Numbered from the stretch's first letter, positions 40,774 through 49,046 are shown. The stretch is DNA of 64,000 bases from Homoserinimonas sedimenticola (GCF_026094475.1 NZ_JAPELL010000001.1:1946326-2010325), one strand, 5' to 3'. The notes: generated from the letters alone by a model not told the origin. Translations and numbers: made by a program.

Positions 40774-40905
40774 TGTGAACACGGGTGCCGCGGCCGACCC
40801 AGTGCGGATGTCGCGGCCTACCCACGCGGATGCCGCGACAGACCCACGGCGCGTGCAGCGGATGCCACGGGCAACACGTCGCACCCCGTGCATAGACTGG
40901 CGGGC

Positions 40906-41352
40906 GTGACTGTGAACCCCGAACTCAAGGGCCGGGCCTTCGCCCCCACCGAGCCCTACCTCGTCGGGCGAGAGAAGGTGCGCGAGTTCGCCCGCGCCGT
41001 CTCCGCCACCCACCCCGTCAACCTCGACCCCGAGGCCGCGCGCGCCGCCGGCTACCGCGATGTCGTCGCCCCGCCGACCTTCGCGGTCGTCATCCAGGAG
41101 GCGACCCTCGCGCAGCTCCTCGCCGAGCCCGACGCGGGCATCGACTTCACGCGGGTCGTGCACGGCGACCAGCGCTTCACCTACACGCGCCCAATCGTCG
41201 CGGGCGACGAGCTGACTGCGGCCCTCGCGGTCACGAGCGTCAAGTCACTCGGCGGCAACTCGATGGTGACGGCGGAATCCACGATCGTCGACGCGGAGGG
41301 CGAGCACGTCGTCACTGCCATCTCGACGCTCGTGGTGAGGGGAGACGACTGA
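40906..41352 (+). CDS. MaoC-like dehydratase, FAS1-type subunit (HadA/HadC-like)
   Basis: A 148-aa hot-dog-fold protein with FAPTEPYLVGREKVREFARAV, THPVNLDPEAARAAGYRDVVAPPTFA and VVHGDQRFTYTRPIVAGDEL. This is the N-terminal MaoC_dehydrat_N pattern seen in the noncatalytic partner of (3R)-hydroxyacyl-ACP dehydratases. TAGACT (40893-40898) lies 7 nt before the GTG. The stop overlaps the next start as TGATG. Probably acts as a heterodimer with the following protein in fatty-acid elongation. Confidence 0.88.
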   Translation: MTVNPELKGRAFAPTEPYLVGREKVREFARAVSATHPVNLDPEAARAAGYRDVVAPPTFAVVIQEATLAQLLAEPDAGIDFTRVVHGDQRFTYTRPIVAGDELTAALAVTSVKSLGGNSMVTAESTIVDAEGEHVVTAISTLVVRGDD

Positions 41353-41759
41353 TGACCGCTCTTGAGGTCGGCCAGATCGTCGCCCAGGCCAGCTACCCGC
41401 TCACGCGGGATTCCCTCGTGCGCTACGCCGGGGCATCCGGAGACTTCAACCCCATCCACTACCGAGACGATGTCGCCCGCAATGTGGGCCTGCCCGGTGT
41501 GCTCGCTCACGGCATGCTCACGATGGGCACGGCCGTGCAGCCCGTCGTCGAGTGGTTGGGCGACCCGGGCCTTGTGCGCGACTACCAGGTGCGCTTCACC
41601 CGCCCCGTCGTCGTCGATCCCGAGATCGGTGCGGTCATCTCGGTCGTCGCGACCGTCGGTGCAGTCGACGAGGAGGGCGCGCGCATCGACCTCACCGTCA
41701 AGCACGGCGAGCAGACGGTGCTCGGCAAGGCACAGGTGAGGGTGGCGTTGCCGCGGTGA
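41352..41759 (+). CDS. MaoC-like (R)-hydratase, catalytic subunit (HadB-like)
   Basis: A 135-aa MaoC domain with the hydratase-2 motif: YAGASGDFNPIHYRDDVARNVGLPGVLAHGMLTMG, containing the catalytic Asp and His. With the preceding subunit it likely forms a (3R)-hydroxyacyl-thioester dehydratase. It overlaps the upstream gene by 1 nt and murB by 4 nt (GTGA). Confidence 0.9.
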   Translation: MTALEVGQIVAQASYPLTRDSLVRYAGASGDFNPIHYRDDVARNVGLPGVLAHGMLTMGTAVQPVVEWLGDPGLVRDYQVRFTRPVVVDPEIGAVISVVATVGAVDEEGARIDLTVKHGEQTVLGKAQVRVALPR

Positions 41760-42856
41760 CTGCGTTCTCCGAACTGACGACGACGCGCGTCGGCGGCGAG
41801 GCGAGGGAGTTCATCGAGGTCACCGACCCCGAGGCGCTGCCGGGCGTGATGCTTGACGTGTGGTCCTCCGGCGAGCCGTGGCTCGTGCTCGGCGGAGGCT
41901 CCAACCTGCTCGTCGGTGACGACGGCTTCGACGGCACGGTCGTGCGGGTGCTCACGAAGGGCATCAGGCAGACGGATGCCGCGGACGACACCGTTGTCCT
42001 CCGCGCCGAGGCGGGTGAATCGTGGGACGCCCTCGTCGCCCACACGGTCGAGGCGGGACTCGCGGGGCTCGAGGCGCTCGCGGGCATCCCCGGCTCCGTC
42101 GGCGCCTCCCCCATTCAGAACATCGGGGCCTACGGCGCGGAACTCTCGCACACGCTCGTCTCCATCGACTTCCTCGACTACCTCACGGGCGAGCGCAGCA
42201 GCATCCTCGCTGCCGAGCTCGATCTCGGCTACCGCATGTCGGCCATGAAAAAGGGGAGGCAGGGGGTTGTGCTCGCGGTCGAGCTGCGCCTGAAGCGCAG
42301 CGAGCTGAGCGAGCCCATCGGCTACGCGCAACTCGCGTCGGCGCTCGGTACCGAGCTCGGGGACCGCCGACCGATCCGCGAGGTGCGCGAGGCGGTGCTG
42401 CGCCTCCGCGCCTCGAAGGGCATGGTGCTCTCCGACAGTGACCCCGACTCGGTCAGCACGGGCTCCTTCTTCACCAACCCGATCGTGACCGGCGGCTTTG
42501 CGGCGTCACTGCCTGCGGATGCCCCACGCTGGAGTCTCGACCCGGAACCCGAAGACACGATCGTGCCGCTCGAGCAGGCTCAGCTCCTCGATGGACTCCC
42601 GCCCGCGGGACCCGCCGAGTCTCGGGTGAAACTGAGCGCGGCGTGGCTGATCGAGCGGGCGGGCATCCGTCGTGGCTTCTCCCTGCCGGGTTCACGCGCG
42701 GCGATCTCGAGCAAGCACACGCTCGCGATCGTTAACACGGGCGGAGCGCGCGCGGAGGAGATCGCGGAACTCGCGCGCTTCGTGCAGACGCGCGTGCTCG
42801 CCGAGTTCGGCGTGGTGCTGCAGCCGGAGCCGGTGTTAGTCGGCCTCGAGCTCTAG
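41756..42856 (+). CDS. murB: UDP-N-acetylenolpyruvoylglucosamine reductase
   Basis: A 366-aa FAD enzyme that reduces UDP-GlcNAc-enolpyruvate to UDP-MurNAc. The N-terminal TTTRVGGEAREF and LVLGGGSNLLVGDDGFDGTVVR bind FAD; the middle has GLEALAGIPGSVGASPIQNIGAYGAEL; the catalytic Ser is in STGSFFTNPIV and the C-terminus has SAAWLIERAGIRRGF. The GTG at 41756 overlaps the MaoC stop by 4 nt and fixes the start. A hydratase pair upstream of murB is a known actinobacterial arrangement. Confidence 0.95.
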   Translation: MTAFSELTTTRVGGEAREFIEVTDPEALPGVMLDVWSSGEPWLVLGGGSNLLVGDDGFDGTVVRVLTKGIRQTDAADDTVVLRAEAGESWDALVAHTVEAGLAGLEALAGIPGSVGASPIQNIGAYGAELSHTLVSIDFLDYLTGERSSILAAELDLGYRMSAMKKGRQGVVLAVELRLKRSELSEPIGYAQLASALGTELGDRRPIREVREAVLRLRASKGMVLSDSDPDSVSTGSFFTNPIVTGGFAASLPADAPRWSLDPEPEDTIVPLEQAQLLDGLPPAGPAESRVKLSAAWLIERAGIRRGFSLPGSRAAISSKHTLAIVNTGGARAEEIAELARFVQTRVLAEFGVVLQPEPVLVGLEL

Positions 42857-42899
42857 CGCGGGCGCTCGTCGCGCGCCTCGTGCGCCGCGGGCTGCTCGC

Positions 42900-43009
42900 C
42901 GCGCGCCGTGCCCCGCTCGCCGCGCGCCGTGCCCCGCTCGCTGCGCCCAAAACAGGCTCGGCGCGCCCGAAGTTTTGGGCGCGGCGAGCGTGTTTTGGGC
43001 GCGGGGAGC
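42900..43009. repeat. 21-bp tandem pair plus 74-nt palindromic element, family B, copy 1
   Basis: A 21-bp unit (CGCGCGCCGTGCCCCGCTCG plus C) is repeated exactly twice at 42900-42941. It runs into a 74-nt element at 42936-43009 with ends GCTCGCTGCGCCCAAAAC and GTTTTGGGCGCGGGGAGC, two mismatches between arms. Inside is a second copy of the right arm (GTTTTGGGCGCGGCGAG, 42972-42988). It lies at the murB/response-regulator convergence. Confidence 0.88.
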
Positions 43010-43018
43010 TCTCCCGCC

Positions 43019-43044
43019 GGTGGAGTAGCGAGCGTATCGAAACC
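43019..43044. repeat. REP-like element, family F
   Basis: GGTGGAGTAGCGAGCGTATCGAAACC; its right end is the reverse complement of the left end of the element at 3422 (GGTTTCGATACG). It follows directly after the 74-nt element in the same convergent gap. Confidence 0.75.
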
Positions 43045-43054
43045 CGCGCAGCGG

Positions 43055-43675
43055 CTACAGCAGCCCGAGCTCCATCGCCTTCGTCACGGCGCGCGTGCGG
43101 TCGTTCACCTCGAGCTTCTCGAAGGCGTGCAGCAGGTGCGTCTTGACGGTCGCCTCGCCGAGGTACAGGCGCTGCGCGATCGCGGGGTTGCTGAGGCCCT
43201 CGGCCACGAGCCGCAGCACCTCGGTCTCGCGAGGGCTCAGGGTCGGGGCATCCGCTCGCCTCATGCCCTTGACGAGGGCGGCCGCGACGGAGGGCGCGAG
43301 CGCGACCTCGCCCCGCATGACAGCCCGGATTCCCGCGAGGATCTCCTCCTGCGGCGCCGCTTTGAGCAGATAGCCGCTCGCGCCGGCCTCGATCGCGCGC
43401 AGAATCGTGTCGTCACTCTCGTAGGTGGTCAGCACGAGTACGCGCACCTCGGGCGCGGCAGCGAGGATGCGCGCGGTCGCCTCGTCGCCGTCGAGGCCGG
43501 GCATCCGCAGGTCCATGAGCACGAGGTCGGGCCGCAGTTCGAGCGTGCGGTCGACCGCCTCAAGTCCCGTCGCGGCCTCGCCCACCACCTCGATGTCGTC
43601 GGCGGTGCCCAGCAGGGCGACGATGCCGCCGCGCACGATCTGGTGGTCGTCGGCGACCAGGATGCGGATGCTCAT
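43055..43675 (-). CDS. NarL/LuxR-type response regulator
   Basis: A 206-aa regulator. The receiver has DD at residues 9-10, the phosphorylation site Asp at about 55 (LVLMDLRMPGLDG) and Lys in GYLLKAAPQEE. The C-terminal LuxR HTH is LSPRETEVLRLVAEGLSNPAIAQRLYLGEATVKTHLLHAFEKL. It overlaps the histidine kinase gene by 4 nt. It probably controls the upstream ABC exporter genes with which it shares an operon. Confidence 0.94.
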   Translation of the reverse strand: MSIRILVADDHQIVRGGIVALLGTADDIEVVGEAATGLEAVDRTLELRPDLVLMDLRMPGLDGDEATARILAAAPEVRVLVLTTYESDDTILRAIEAGASGYLLKAAPQEEILAGIRAVMRGEVALAPSVAAALVKGMRRADAPTLSPRETEVLRLVAEGLSNPAIAQRLYLGEATVKTHLLHAFEKLEVNDRTRAVTKAMELGLL

Positions 43676-44844
43676 GCTGTCGGCTCCTTGGCTGGGCTCA
43701 CGGTGGGCAGGGTGAGTGCCGGCGGCGTGAGCGCGGGCAGGGTGACGGTGACGACGGTGCCCGACTCGTCGCTCTTGACGGTGAGACTGCCGCCCGCGAG
43801 CCTCGCCCGGTCGCGCATGCCGGCGAGGCCGACGCCCGCCGTGGGGCTCGCCGGGTCGAAGCCGTGGCCGTCGTCGCGGATGCGCAGCGTCGCGCCCTCA
43901 AGCTCGACGTGGGCCGACGACGCACCGGAGTGACGGCGGATGTTCGTGAGCGCCTCCTGCGTGCACCGCAGCAGCACGACCTCGGCATCGCGGTCAACGG
44001 ATGCCGCAGCATCCGCCTGCACCGTGACGGCAATGCCCGTGTCCCGGCTAAACCGCGCGGCGACGCGCTCGATCGCCGCGGCCAGCCCCGCGTCGAGGGA
44101 CGCGGGGGCGCTCGCCGCGACGAGGGCCCGCGTCTCCTCGAGCGCGTTGCGGGCGCCGTCGGCAACCTGGGCCAGCAGGGCGTCGCGAGCCGCGGCATCC
44201 GTCGTGCGCCTGGCCTGCTCGGCGAGCATGACGAGCCCCGTGAGGTCCTGAGCGACGGTGTCGTGGATGTCGCGGGCGAGACGTTCCCGCTCGGCCGCGA
44301 TGCCCGCCTCCCGGCTGACGGCCACGAGCTCCTCCTGGGTCGCGCGCAGTTCGTCAAGGAGGCGCTGCCGTTCCTCGCCGAGCTCGGCGATGTGCGAGAT
44401 CCACAGTCCGAAAGCGATGCTGAAGGCGAGGGAGAGGGCGGCTGTGAGCAGACTCGAGCCGATCCACTGGCCGGAGAAGGGCCCGCCGATGATGAAGCCC
44501 GCGCCGACCGCGATGGCCACCGCGGAGCTCCAGGCGACGCCGCGGGCCTTTGACGACGAGAGCACCCAGGCGAGCGGATGTGCGAAGCACTGGAAGAAGG
44601 CGAAGTTCGGGTCCGCGATGCAGCCGAGCAGGGTCGTCGCGACGAGGGCCACCCTGAGCCAGCGCGAGGCGAGGTTGCCCTCGACTGCGCGAGGGGCGAG
44701 CAGCAGCCAGCTGGCGGCGAAGAGCGCGACGGCGCCGAGCCCGAGGGTGACGTCGGCCGCGGCATCCGCGCTCCACACGACCAAGGCGGAGCACGCGGCG
44801 AGCGCTGTCGCGATCGCCGCGTGCCACCACCGATTGATCGTCAT
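43672..44844 (-). CDS. Membrane sensor histidine kinase (HisKA_3)
   Basis: A 390-aa kinase. About five transmembrane segments in residues 5-150 form the sensor part without a large extracellular loop. The dimerisation motif ERERLARDIHDTVAQDLTGL carries the phosphoacceptor His194, and the ATPase domain has TQEALTNIRRHS and DDGHGFDP...GVGLAGMRDRA. A C-terminal Pro/Thr-rich tail follows. The ABC permease stop adjoins its ATG with no gap. With the response regulator and the ABC genes it forms a detoxification- or drug-response-type operon similar to LiaSR/DesKR with ABC; the signal is unknown. Confidence 0.93.
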   Translation of the reverse strand: MTINRWWHAAIATALAACSALVVWSADAAADVTLGLGAVALFAASWLLLAPRAVEGNLASRWLRVALVATTLLGCIADPNFAFFQCFAHPLAWVLSSSKARGVAWSSAVAIAVGAGFIIGGPFSGQWIGSSLLTAALSLAFSIAFGLWISHIAELGEERQRLLDELRATQEELVAVSREAGIAAERERLARDIHDTVAQDLTGLVMLAEQARRTTDAAARDALLAQVADGARNALEETRALVAASAPASLDAGLAAAIERVAARFSRDTGIAVTVQADAAASVDRDAEVVLLRCTQEALTNIRRHSGASSAHVELEGATLRIRDDGHGFDPASPTAGVGLAGMRDRARLAGGSLTVKSDESGTVVTVTLPALTPPALTLPTVSPAKEPTA

Positions 44845-45684
44845 TCAGCCATCCTTGCGGATCCAGCGGAAGGTGACACGCGCGAGCACGAGTCCGACGA
44901 CGAGCCAGACGATGAGGGCGATCGCGACGCCGCCGAGGTTCCAGACCTCGCCGGCCTCGAGCATCCGGTACTCCTCGGGCAGGAACGCCGCCCGCATGCC
45001 CTGCGCCATCCATTTCAGGGGGAAGACGGATGCCACGTTCTGCAGCCACTCGGGCAGCGCCGAGAACTGCAGGTACACGCCCGAGATGAACTGCAGCACG
45101 AGCACGATGGGGATGATGACCGCGTTGGCGCTCTTGGCGCTGCGCGGGATGCTGCTCAGGCCGATGCCGAGGATCGCGCTTGTCGCGATGCCGAGCAGGA
45201 ACACCCACGCGAAGGTCGCCCAGCGATCCGGGTCACTCGGCAGCTCGACCCGGAAGGCGAGTGCGGCGAGCGTGAGGAGGAGCGCCGCCTGCACGACACC
45301 GGAGACGAGCACCTGCCCGATCTTGCCGATGAAGTAGCTGATGACGGGGAGGGGAGACCCCGCGAGACGTTTGAGTGTGCCGTCGCCCTTCTCCGCCGCG
45401 ATGTCGAGCGCCATGTTCTGCAGGCCGCTCAGAAGCACGCCCGCCGCGAGCATCGCCGGCAGGTAGTAGTCGGCGGCCGTCACGACAGTGCCGTCCGCTG
45501 TCGTCCCGAAGTCGCCCTCGCTGAACGCGACCGAGAAGATCGTCAGCATGACGATGGGGAACAGGAAGCCGAAGAACACGGCGTCGCCCTGGCGGAAGTA
45601 CGCCTTGACCTCGTAGCCGATCCGGCGGATGCCGAGGGTCAGGGTGCGGCCGGCGGGGAGGGCGGGAATCGCGATCGTGCTCAT
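44845..45684 (-). CDS. ABC-2 type permease
   Basis: A 279-aa membrane protein with six hydrophobic segments: ADAVFFGFLFPIVMLTIFSVAF, YLPAMLAAGVLLSGLQNMALDIAAEKGDGTLKRLAGSP, VLVSGVVQAALLLTLAALAF and later helices. The KGDGTLKRL after helix 2 is the conserved ABC-2 cytoplasmic motif. It overlaps the ATPase gene by 4 nt and adjoins the kinase gene. Together they form an exporter of unknown substrate. Confidence 0.91.
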   Translation of the reverse strand: MSTIAIPALPAGRTLTLGIRRIGYEVKAYFRQGDAVFFGFLFPIVMLTIFSVAFSEGDFGTTADGTVVTAADYYLPAMLAAGVLLSGLQNMALDIAAEKGDGTLKRLAGSPLPVISYFIGKIGQVLVSGVVQAALLLTLAALAFRVELPSDPDRWATFAWVFLLGIATSAILGIGLSSIPRSAKSANAVIIPIVLVLQFISGVYLQFSALPEWLQNVASVFPLKWMAQGMRAAFLPEEYRMLEAGEVWNLGGVAIALIVWLVVGLVLARVTFRWIRKDG

Positions 45685-46565
45685 GCTGTGAGCTCCTTCT
45701 CTTCGCTCGGGGCGGCGTCCTGTGCGCCGATCAGCCGCAGGTAGATGTCCTCCAGGCTCGGGCGGATCACCTCGAGCCCCTCCGGCTCGCCCAGTCGCGC
45801 GGAGAGTTCCGCGACGAGACGGGCGGGTTCTGTCGTGCGCTGCTCGCGGGCCACGCCGTGCTCGCGCCAGCGGACGACAGGGACACGGGCATCCGCGCCA
45901 CCGACCTCGTCGACCGTGCCGATGTCGACCAGCCGGCCGCCCGCGATGATGCCGACGCGGTCGCTCAGCTGCGCCGCCTCGTCGAGGTAGTGGGTCGTGA
46001 GCAGGATGCTCGTGCCCTCGCTCTTGAGACCGCGAATGACCTCCCAGAACTGGCGCCGCGCCTGCGGGTCGAAGCCGGTCGTGGGTTCGTCGAGGAAGAG
46101 GAGCTCGGGGCGGCCCACCATGCCGAGTGCGACGTCGACGCGGCGCCGCTGGCCGCCCGACAGCTTGCGGATGAGCGTGCCTGCCTTCGCTTCCAACCCG
46201 ACCGCCGCGATGAGTTCGTCGATGGGGCGCGGGTTCGGGTAGAAGGCGGCGAAGTGCGTCAGCTGCTCGCGGACGGTCACGTTGCCGCTCTCACCCGAGT
46301 CCTGCAGCACGATGCCGAGCCGGGCCTTCCAGGCGAGGTTGCCGCGCTGCGGGTCGACCCCGAGCACGCGAACCTCGCCGCCGCTGCGATCGCGGTATCC
46401 CTCGAGGATCTCGATCGTGGTCGACTTGCCCGCCCCGTTGGGGCCGAGCAGGGCGAAGGTCTCGCCGCGGGCAATCTCGAAGTCCACGCCGTCGACGGCG
46501 GTGAACTCGCCGTACTGTTTGCGCAGGCCCCGCACGCTCACGGCGAGGTCGTCAGTGGTTGTCAT
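45681..46565 (-). CDS. ABC exporter ATP-binding subunit (DrrA-like)
   Basis: A 294-aa ATPase. Walker A GPNGAGKST at 41-49, signature KLSGGQRRRVDVALGM, Walker B LLFLDEPTTGFDPQARR and switch His in LLTTHYLDEAAQLSDR. The C-terminal part is the DUF4162-like extension (VVRWREHGVAREQRTTEPARL) of daunorubicin-type exporters. First gene of the ABC-kinase-regulator operon. The 278-bp gap to the divergent DUF559-like gene holds a family B element. Confidence 0.93.
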   Translation of the reverse strand: MTTTDDLAVSVRGLRKQYGEFTAVDGVDFEIARGETFALLGPNGAGKSTTIEILEGYRDRSGGEVRVLGVDPQRGNLAWKARLGIVLQDSGESGNVTVREQLTHFAAFYPNPRPIDELIAAVGLEAKAGTLIRKLSGGQRRRVDVALGMVGRPELLFLDEPTTGFDPQARRQFWEVIRGLKSEGTSILLTTHYLDEAAQLSDRVGIIAGGRLVDIGTVDEVGGADARVPVVRWREHGVAREQRTTEPARLVAELSARLGEPEGLEVIRPSLEDIYLRLIGAQDAAPSEEKELTA

Positions 46566-46672
46566 GCCTCAATGCTGGCGATGCGGCATCCGTCGCGGCA
46601 GCCGTGCACCGGATGATTCGGCCCTCCACCGGTCGGTGGATGCGTGCCGCGCCGCCTCCCGCCCCCGCTGCC

Positions 46673-46746
46673 GCTCGCCGCGCCCGATCCCTGGTCCCCG
46701 CCACCGAAACAACCGGCGCGGGGAGACGGTATCGGGCGCGGCGAGC
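46673..46746. repeat. 74-nt palindromic element, family B, copy 2
   Basis: Perfect 16-bp terminal inverted repeats GCTCGCCGCGCCCGAT (46673-46688) and ATCGGGCGCGGCGAGC (46731-46746), with an inner CCCCGC/GCGGGG pair. Exactly 74 nt. It ends 97 bp before the start of the DUF559-like gene. No gene is seen elsewhere in 46566-46843. Confidence 0.9.
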
Positions 46747-46843
46747 AGCATCGGCTCCTGCCCAGGCCGCCGCGTGCACCAGATGCCCACAATCACGAGA
46801 AGTCGCGGCATCCGTCACGGGATGCGGCGGCAGGCTGAGGATC

Positions 46844-47788
46844 ATGTCTCCACTGGTCGGCTCCGAGTCACTCATCCTCAGCACGGACCTCCGCCGCGCA
46901 GGTCGCCCCGACGATCAGCTCATCCGCGCGGCGCACCGCGGCGAACTGGTTCGACTCCGGCGCGGTGCCTACTGCGACGTGTCGGAGTGGGCGGCGATGA
47001 GCGATCGCGAGCGGCACGTGCTGCGCATGCGAGCTGTGGCAGCGGCTGCGGAAGCACCACTCGTTTTCTGTGGGCCCTCGGCGGCGGCCCTTTGGGGCAT
47101 GCCGAGCCTCGACGGCTTTCCCCGAGAGGTACACGTTCTCTCGGAGCCGGCATCTGGCGGCCGGTCGAGGAACGGTGTGCGACGCCACCCGCTCACGGGT
47201 AGTGTTCCGCCCGTCGAGGAGCGGGAGGGCCTGCTCGTGACCTCGCTCGCTCGCACCGCCGTCGACGTTGTGCGACTGTCTTCCTTCGCCGAAGCGGTCG
47301 GATGCCTCGACTGGGCTCTGTGGCGTCGCAACCCCCATCGCGTGACCCAGGAGGAGGTGCGACGTGAACTCGAGCGGAGCGGCATCCGCTATGGAGTTCG
47401 ACACAGCAACGCCGTTCTCGACTTCGGTACGCACCTCTCTGACTCCTTCGGGGAGTCGATGGGTCGGGCGGTCAGTCACGAGCTCGGCTTTCCCACACCC
47501 GTGCTCCAAGCCCGCTTTGTCGACGCGCAGGGAGAGATGTTCACCGACTACCACTGGCCAGACGAGGGCGTCATCGGTGAGTTCGACGGGGTGGGCAAGT
47601 ATCTGCGCGACAGCGGCGGCAGGGATCCCGGTGCCGTCGTGGTCGCCGAGAAGAAGCGCGAGGATAGATTGCGGCGGATGCCAGGGGTCACCGCCGTCGC
47701 CCGGATCATCTGGCGCGAGGTACGCAACCCCCGGGAGCTCGACGTGCTTCTCCGAGACACGGGGCTCCGCGCCATCCGCCGACGGTGA
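46844..47788 (+). CDS. AbiEi/DUF559-like protein with endonuclease-fold C-terminus
   Basis: A 314-aa protein. The N-terminal part has the AbiEi-antitoxin-like winged-helix pattern (IRAAHRGELVRLRRGAYCD), a middle domain (FCGPSAAALWGMPSLDGFPREVHVL; LARTAVDVVRLSSFAEAVGCLDWAL), and the C-terminal part has a nuclease-like core: ESMGRAV, FTDYHWPDEGVIGEFDGVGKYL, then EKKREDRLRRM. The D-x(n)-E-x-D-G-x-x-K-Y line resembles PD-(D/E)XK/Vsr-type enzymes. ATG 46844 follows CTGAGG; the frame is open upstream without a better start. It lies between two 74-nt palindromes, the second starting 2 nt after its stop. No toxin partner adjoins. Confidence 0.8.
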   Translation: MSPLVGSESLILSTDLRRAGRPDDQLIRAAHRGELVRLRRGAYCDVSEWAAMSDRERHVLRMRAVAAAAEAPLVFCGPSAAALWGMPSLDGFPREVHVLSEPASGGRSRNGVRRHPLTGSVPPVEEREGLLVTSLARTAVDVVRLSSFAEAVGCLDWALWRRNPHRVTQEEVRRELERSGIRYGVRHSNAVLDFGTHLSDSFGESMGRAVSHELGFPTPVLQARFVDAQGEMFTDYHWPDEGVIGEFDGVGKYLRDSGGRDPGAVVVAEKKREDRLRRMPGVTAVARIIWREVRNPRELDVLLRDTGLRAIRRR

Positions 47789-47790
47789 AC

Positions 47791-47864
47791 GCTCCCCGCG
47801 GCCAAAACTGCTTCCCCGCTACGCAAACGTTGGGGGCGTCGAGCGTGTTTCGGGCGCGGGGAGC
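47791..47864. repeat. 74-nt palindromic element, family B, copy 3
   Basis: Ends GCTCCCCGCGGCCAAAAC (47791-47808) and GTTTCGGGCGCGGGGAGC (47847-47864), two mismatches between arms. Exactly 74 nt, starting 2 nt after the DUF559-like stop. The right third (TCGAGCGTGTTTCGGGCGCG) closely matches copy 1. Confidence 0.9.
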
Positions 47865-47924
47865 ACGGCCCGGGGGCACACAGCAGGCTGGGCCGCCGTC
47901 AGAGGCCACCGCTAGGCTGTGCGG

Positions 47925-49046
47925 GTGCAGGAAATAGAGATCGGCCGCGCCAAGCGGTCACGCCGCGTGTACGCGTTCGACGACATCGCGATCGTGCCGA
48001 ATCGGCGCACCCGCGACCCCAAGGATGTCTCGGTCAACTGGACGATCGACGCGTTCACCTTCGACATCCCCTTCCTCGCGGCCCCCATGGACTCGGTCGT
48101 CTCGCCGGCGACCGCCATCCGGATGGGCCAGCTCGGTGGTGTCGGCGTGCTCGACCTCGAGGGGGTGTGGACCCGCTACGAGCACCCCGAGCCACTGCTT
48201 GAGGAGATCCGCACCCTGCCCGCCGCTGAGGCGACGCGGCGCATGCAGCAGATCTACGCCGAGCCGATCAAGCCCGAGTTGGTGACGGCCCGCATCGCCG
48301 AGATCCGCGCGGCCGGCGTCGTCGTTGCGGCATCCCTTTCCCCGCAGCGCACTCAGCAGCTCTACAAGACGGTCGTGGCGGCGGGCGTTGACCTCTTCGT
48401 CATCCGCGGCACGACCGTGAGCGCCGAGCACGTCTCCCAGAATCAAGAGCCCCTCAACCTCAAGAAGTTCATCTACGAGCTCGATGTTCCCGTCATCGTG
48501 GGCGGCGCGGCCGGCTACACCCCCGCCCTGCACCTCATGCGCACGGGCGCGGCCGGTGTGCTGGTCGGCTTCGGCGGCGGCGCAGCCTCGACCACGCGGG
48601 CGAGCCTCGGCATTCACGCCCCCATGGCGACGGCGGTCGCGGATGTCGCGGGCGCCCGTCGCGACTACATGGACGAGTCGGGCGGCCGCTACGTGCACGT
48701 CATCGCCGACGGCGGCCTCGGCACGAGCGGCGACATCGCCAAGGCGATTGCGATGGGCGCCGACGCCGTCATGCTCGGTACGACGCTGGCGAGGGCGACG
48801 GATGTTCCGGGCGGCGGGTACCACTGGGGTGCCGAGTCGCACCACCCCGAGTTGCCGCGCGGCCACCGCGTCGAGGTTGGCCAGGTCGGCCCGCTCGAGC
48901 AGGTGCTCTTCGGTCCCTCCGAGACGGCGGACGGCAAGTCGAACCTCGTGGGGGCGCTCAAGCGTTCGATGGCGACGACGGGCTACTCCGACCTGAAGGA
49001 GTTCCAGCGCGTCGACGTGGTCGTCGCACCCTACGTGCCGCACTAG
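47925..49046 (+). CDS. guaB3: IMP dehydrogenase-related protein GuaB3
   Basis: A 373-aa IMPDH-like barrel without CBS domains, the GuaB3 subtype found in actinobacteria and cyanobacteria. N-terminus RAKRSRRVYAFDDIAIVPNRRTRDPKDV, FLAAPMDSVVSPATA, and the C-terminal GGRYVHVIADGGLGTSGDIAKAIAMGADAVMLGT are typical. The loop that carries the catalytic Cys in true IMPDH reads VGFGGGAASTTRASLG, without a Cys. The GTG at 47925 is chosen because TAGGCT (47913-47918) is 6 nt upstream; the GTG at 47919 abuts that box. guaA lies 3 kb downstream. Confidence 0.92.
   Translation: MQEIEIGRAKRSRRVYAFDDIAIVPNRRTRDPKDVSVNWTIDAFTFDIPFLAAPMDSVVSPATAIRMGQLGGVGVLDLEGVWTRYEHPEPLLEEIRTLPAAEATRRMQQIYAEPIKPELVTARIAEIRAAGVVVAASLSPQRTQQLYKTVVAAGVDLFVIRGTTVSAEHVSQNQEPLNLKKFIYELDVPVIVGGAAGYTPALHLMRTGAAGVLVGFGGGAASTTRASLGIHAPMATAVADVAGARRDYMDESGGRYVHVIADGGLGTSGDIAKAIAMGADAVMLGTTLARATDVPGGGYHWGAESHHPELPRGHRVEVGQVGPLEQVLFGPSETADGKSNLVGALKRSMATTGYSDLKEFQRVDVVVAPYVPH

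Noticed and set aside
47919-49046. GTG at 47919 as the guaB3 start
   Set aside because: It abuts the TAGGCT box directly; the GTG at 47925 has the 6-nt spacing seen at the other leaderless genes.
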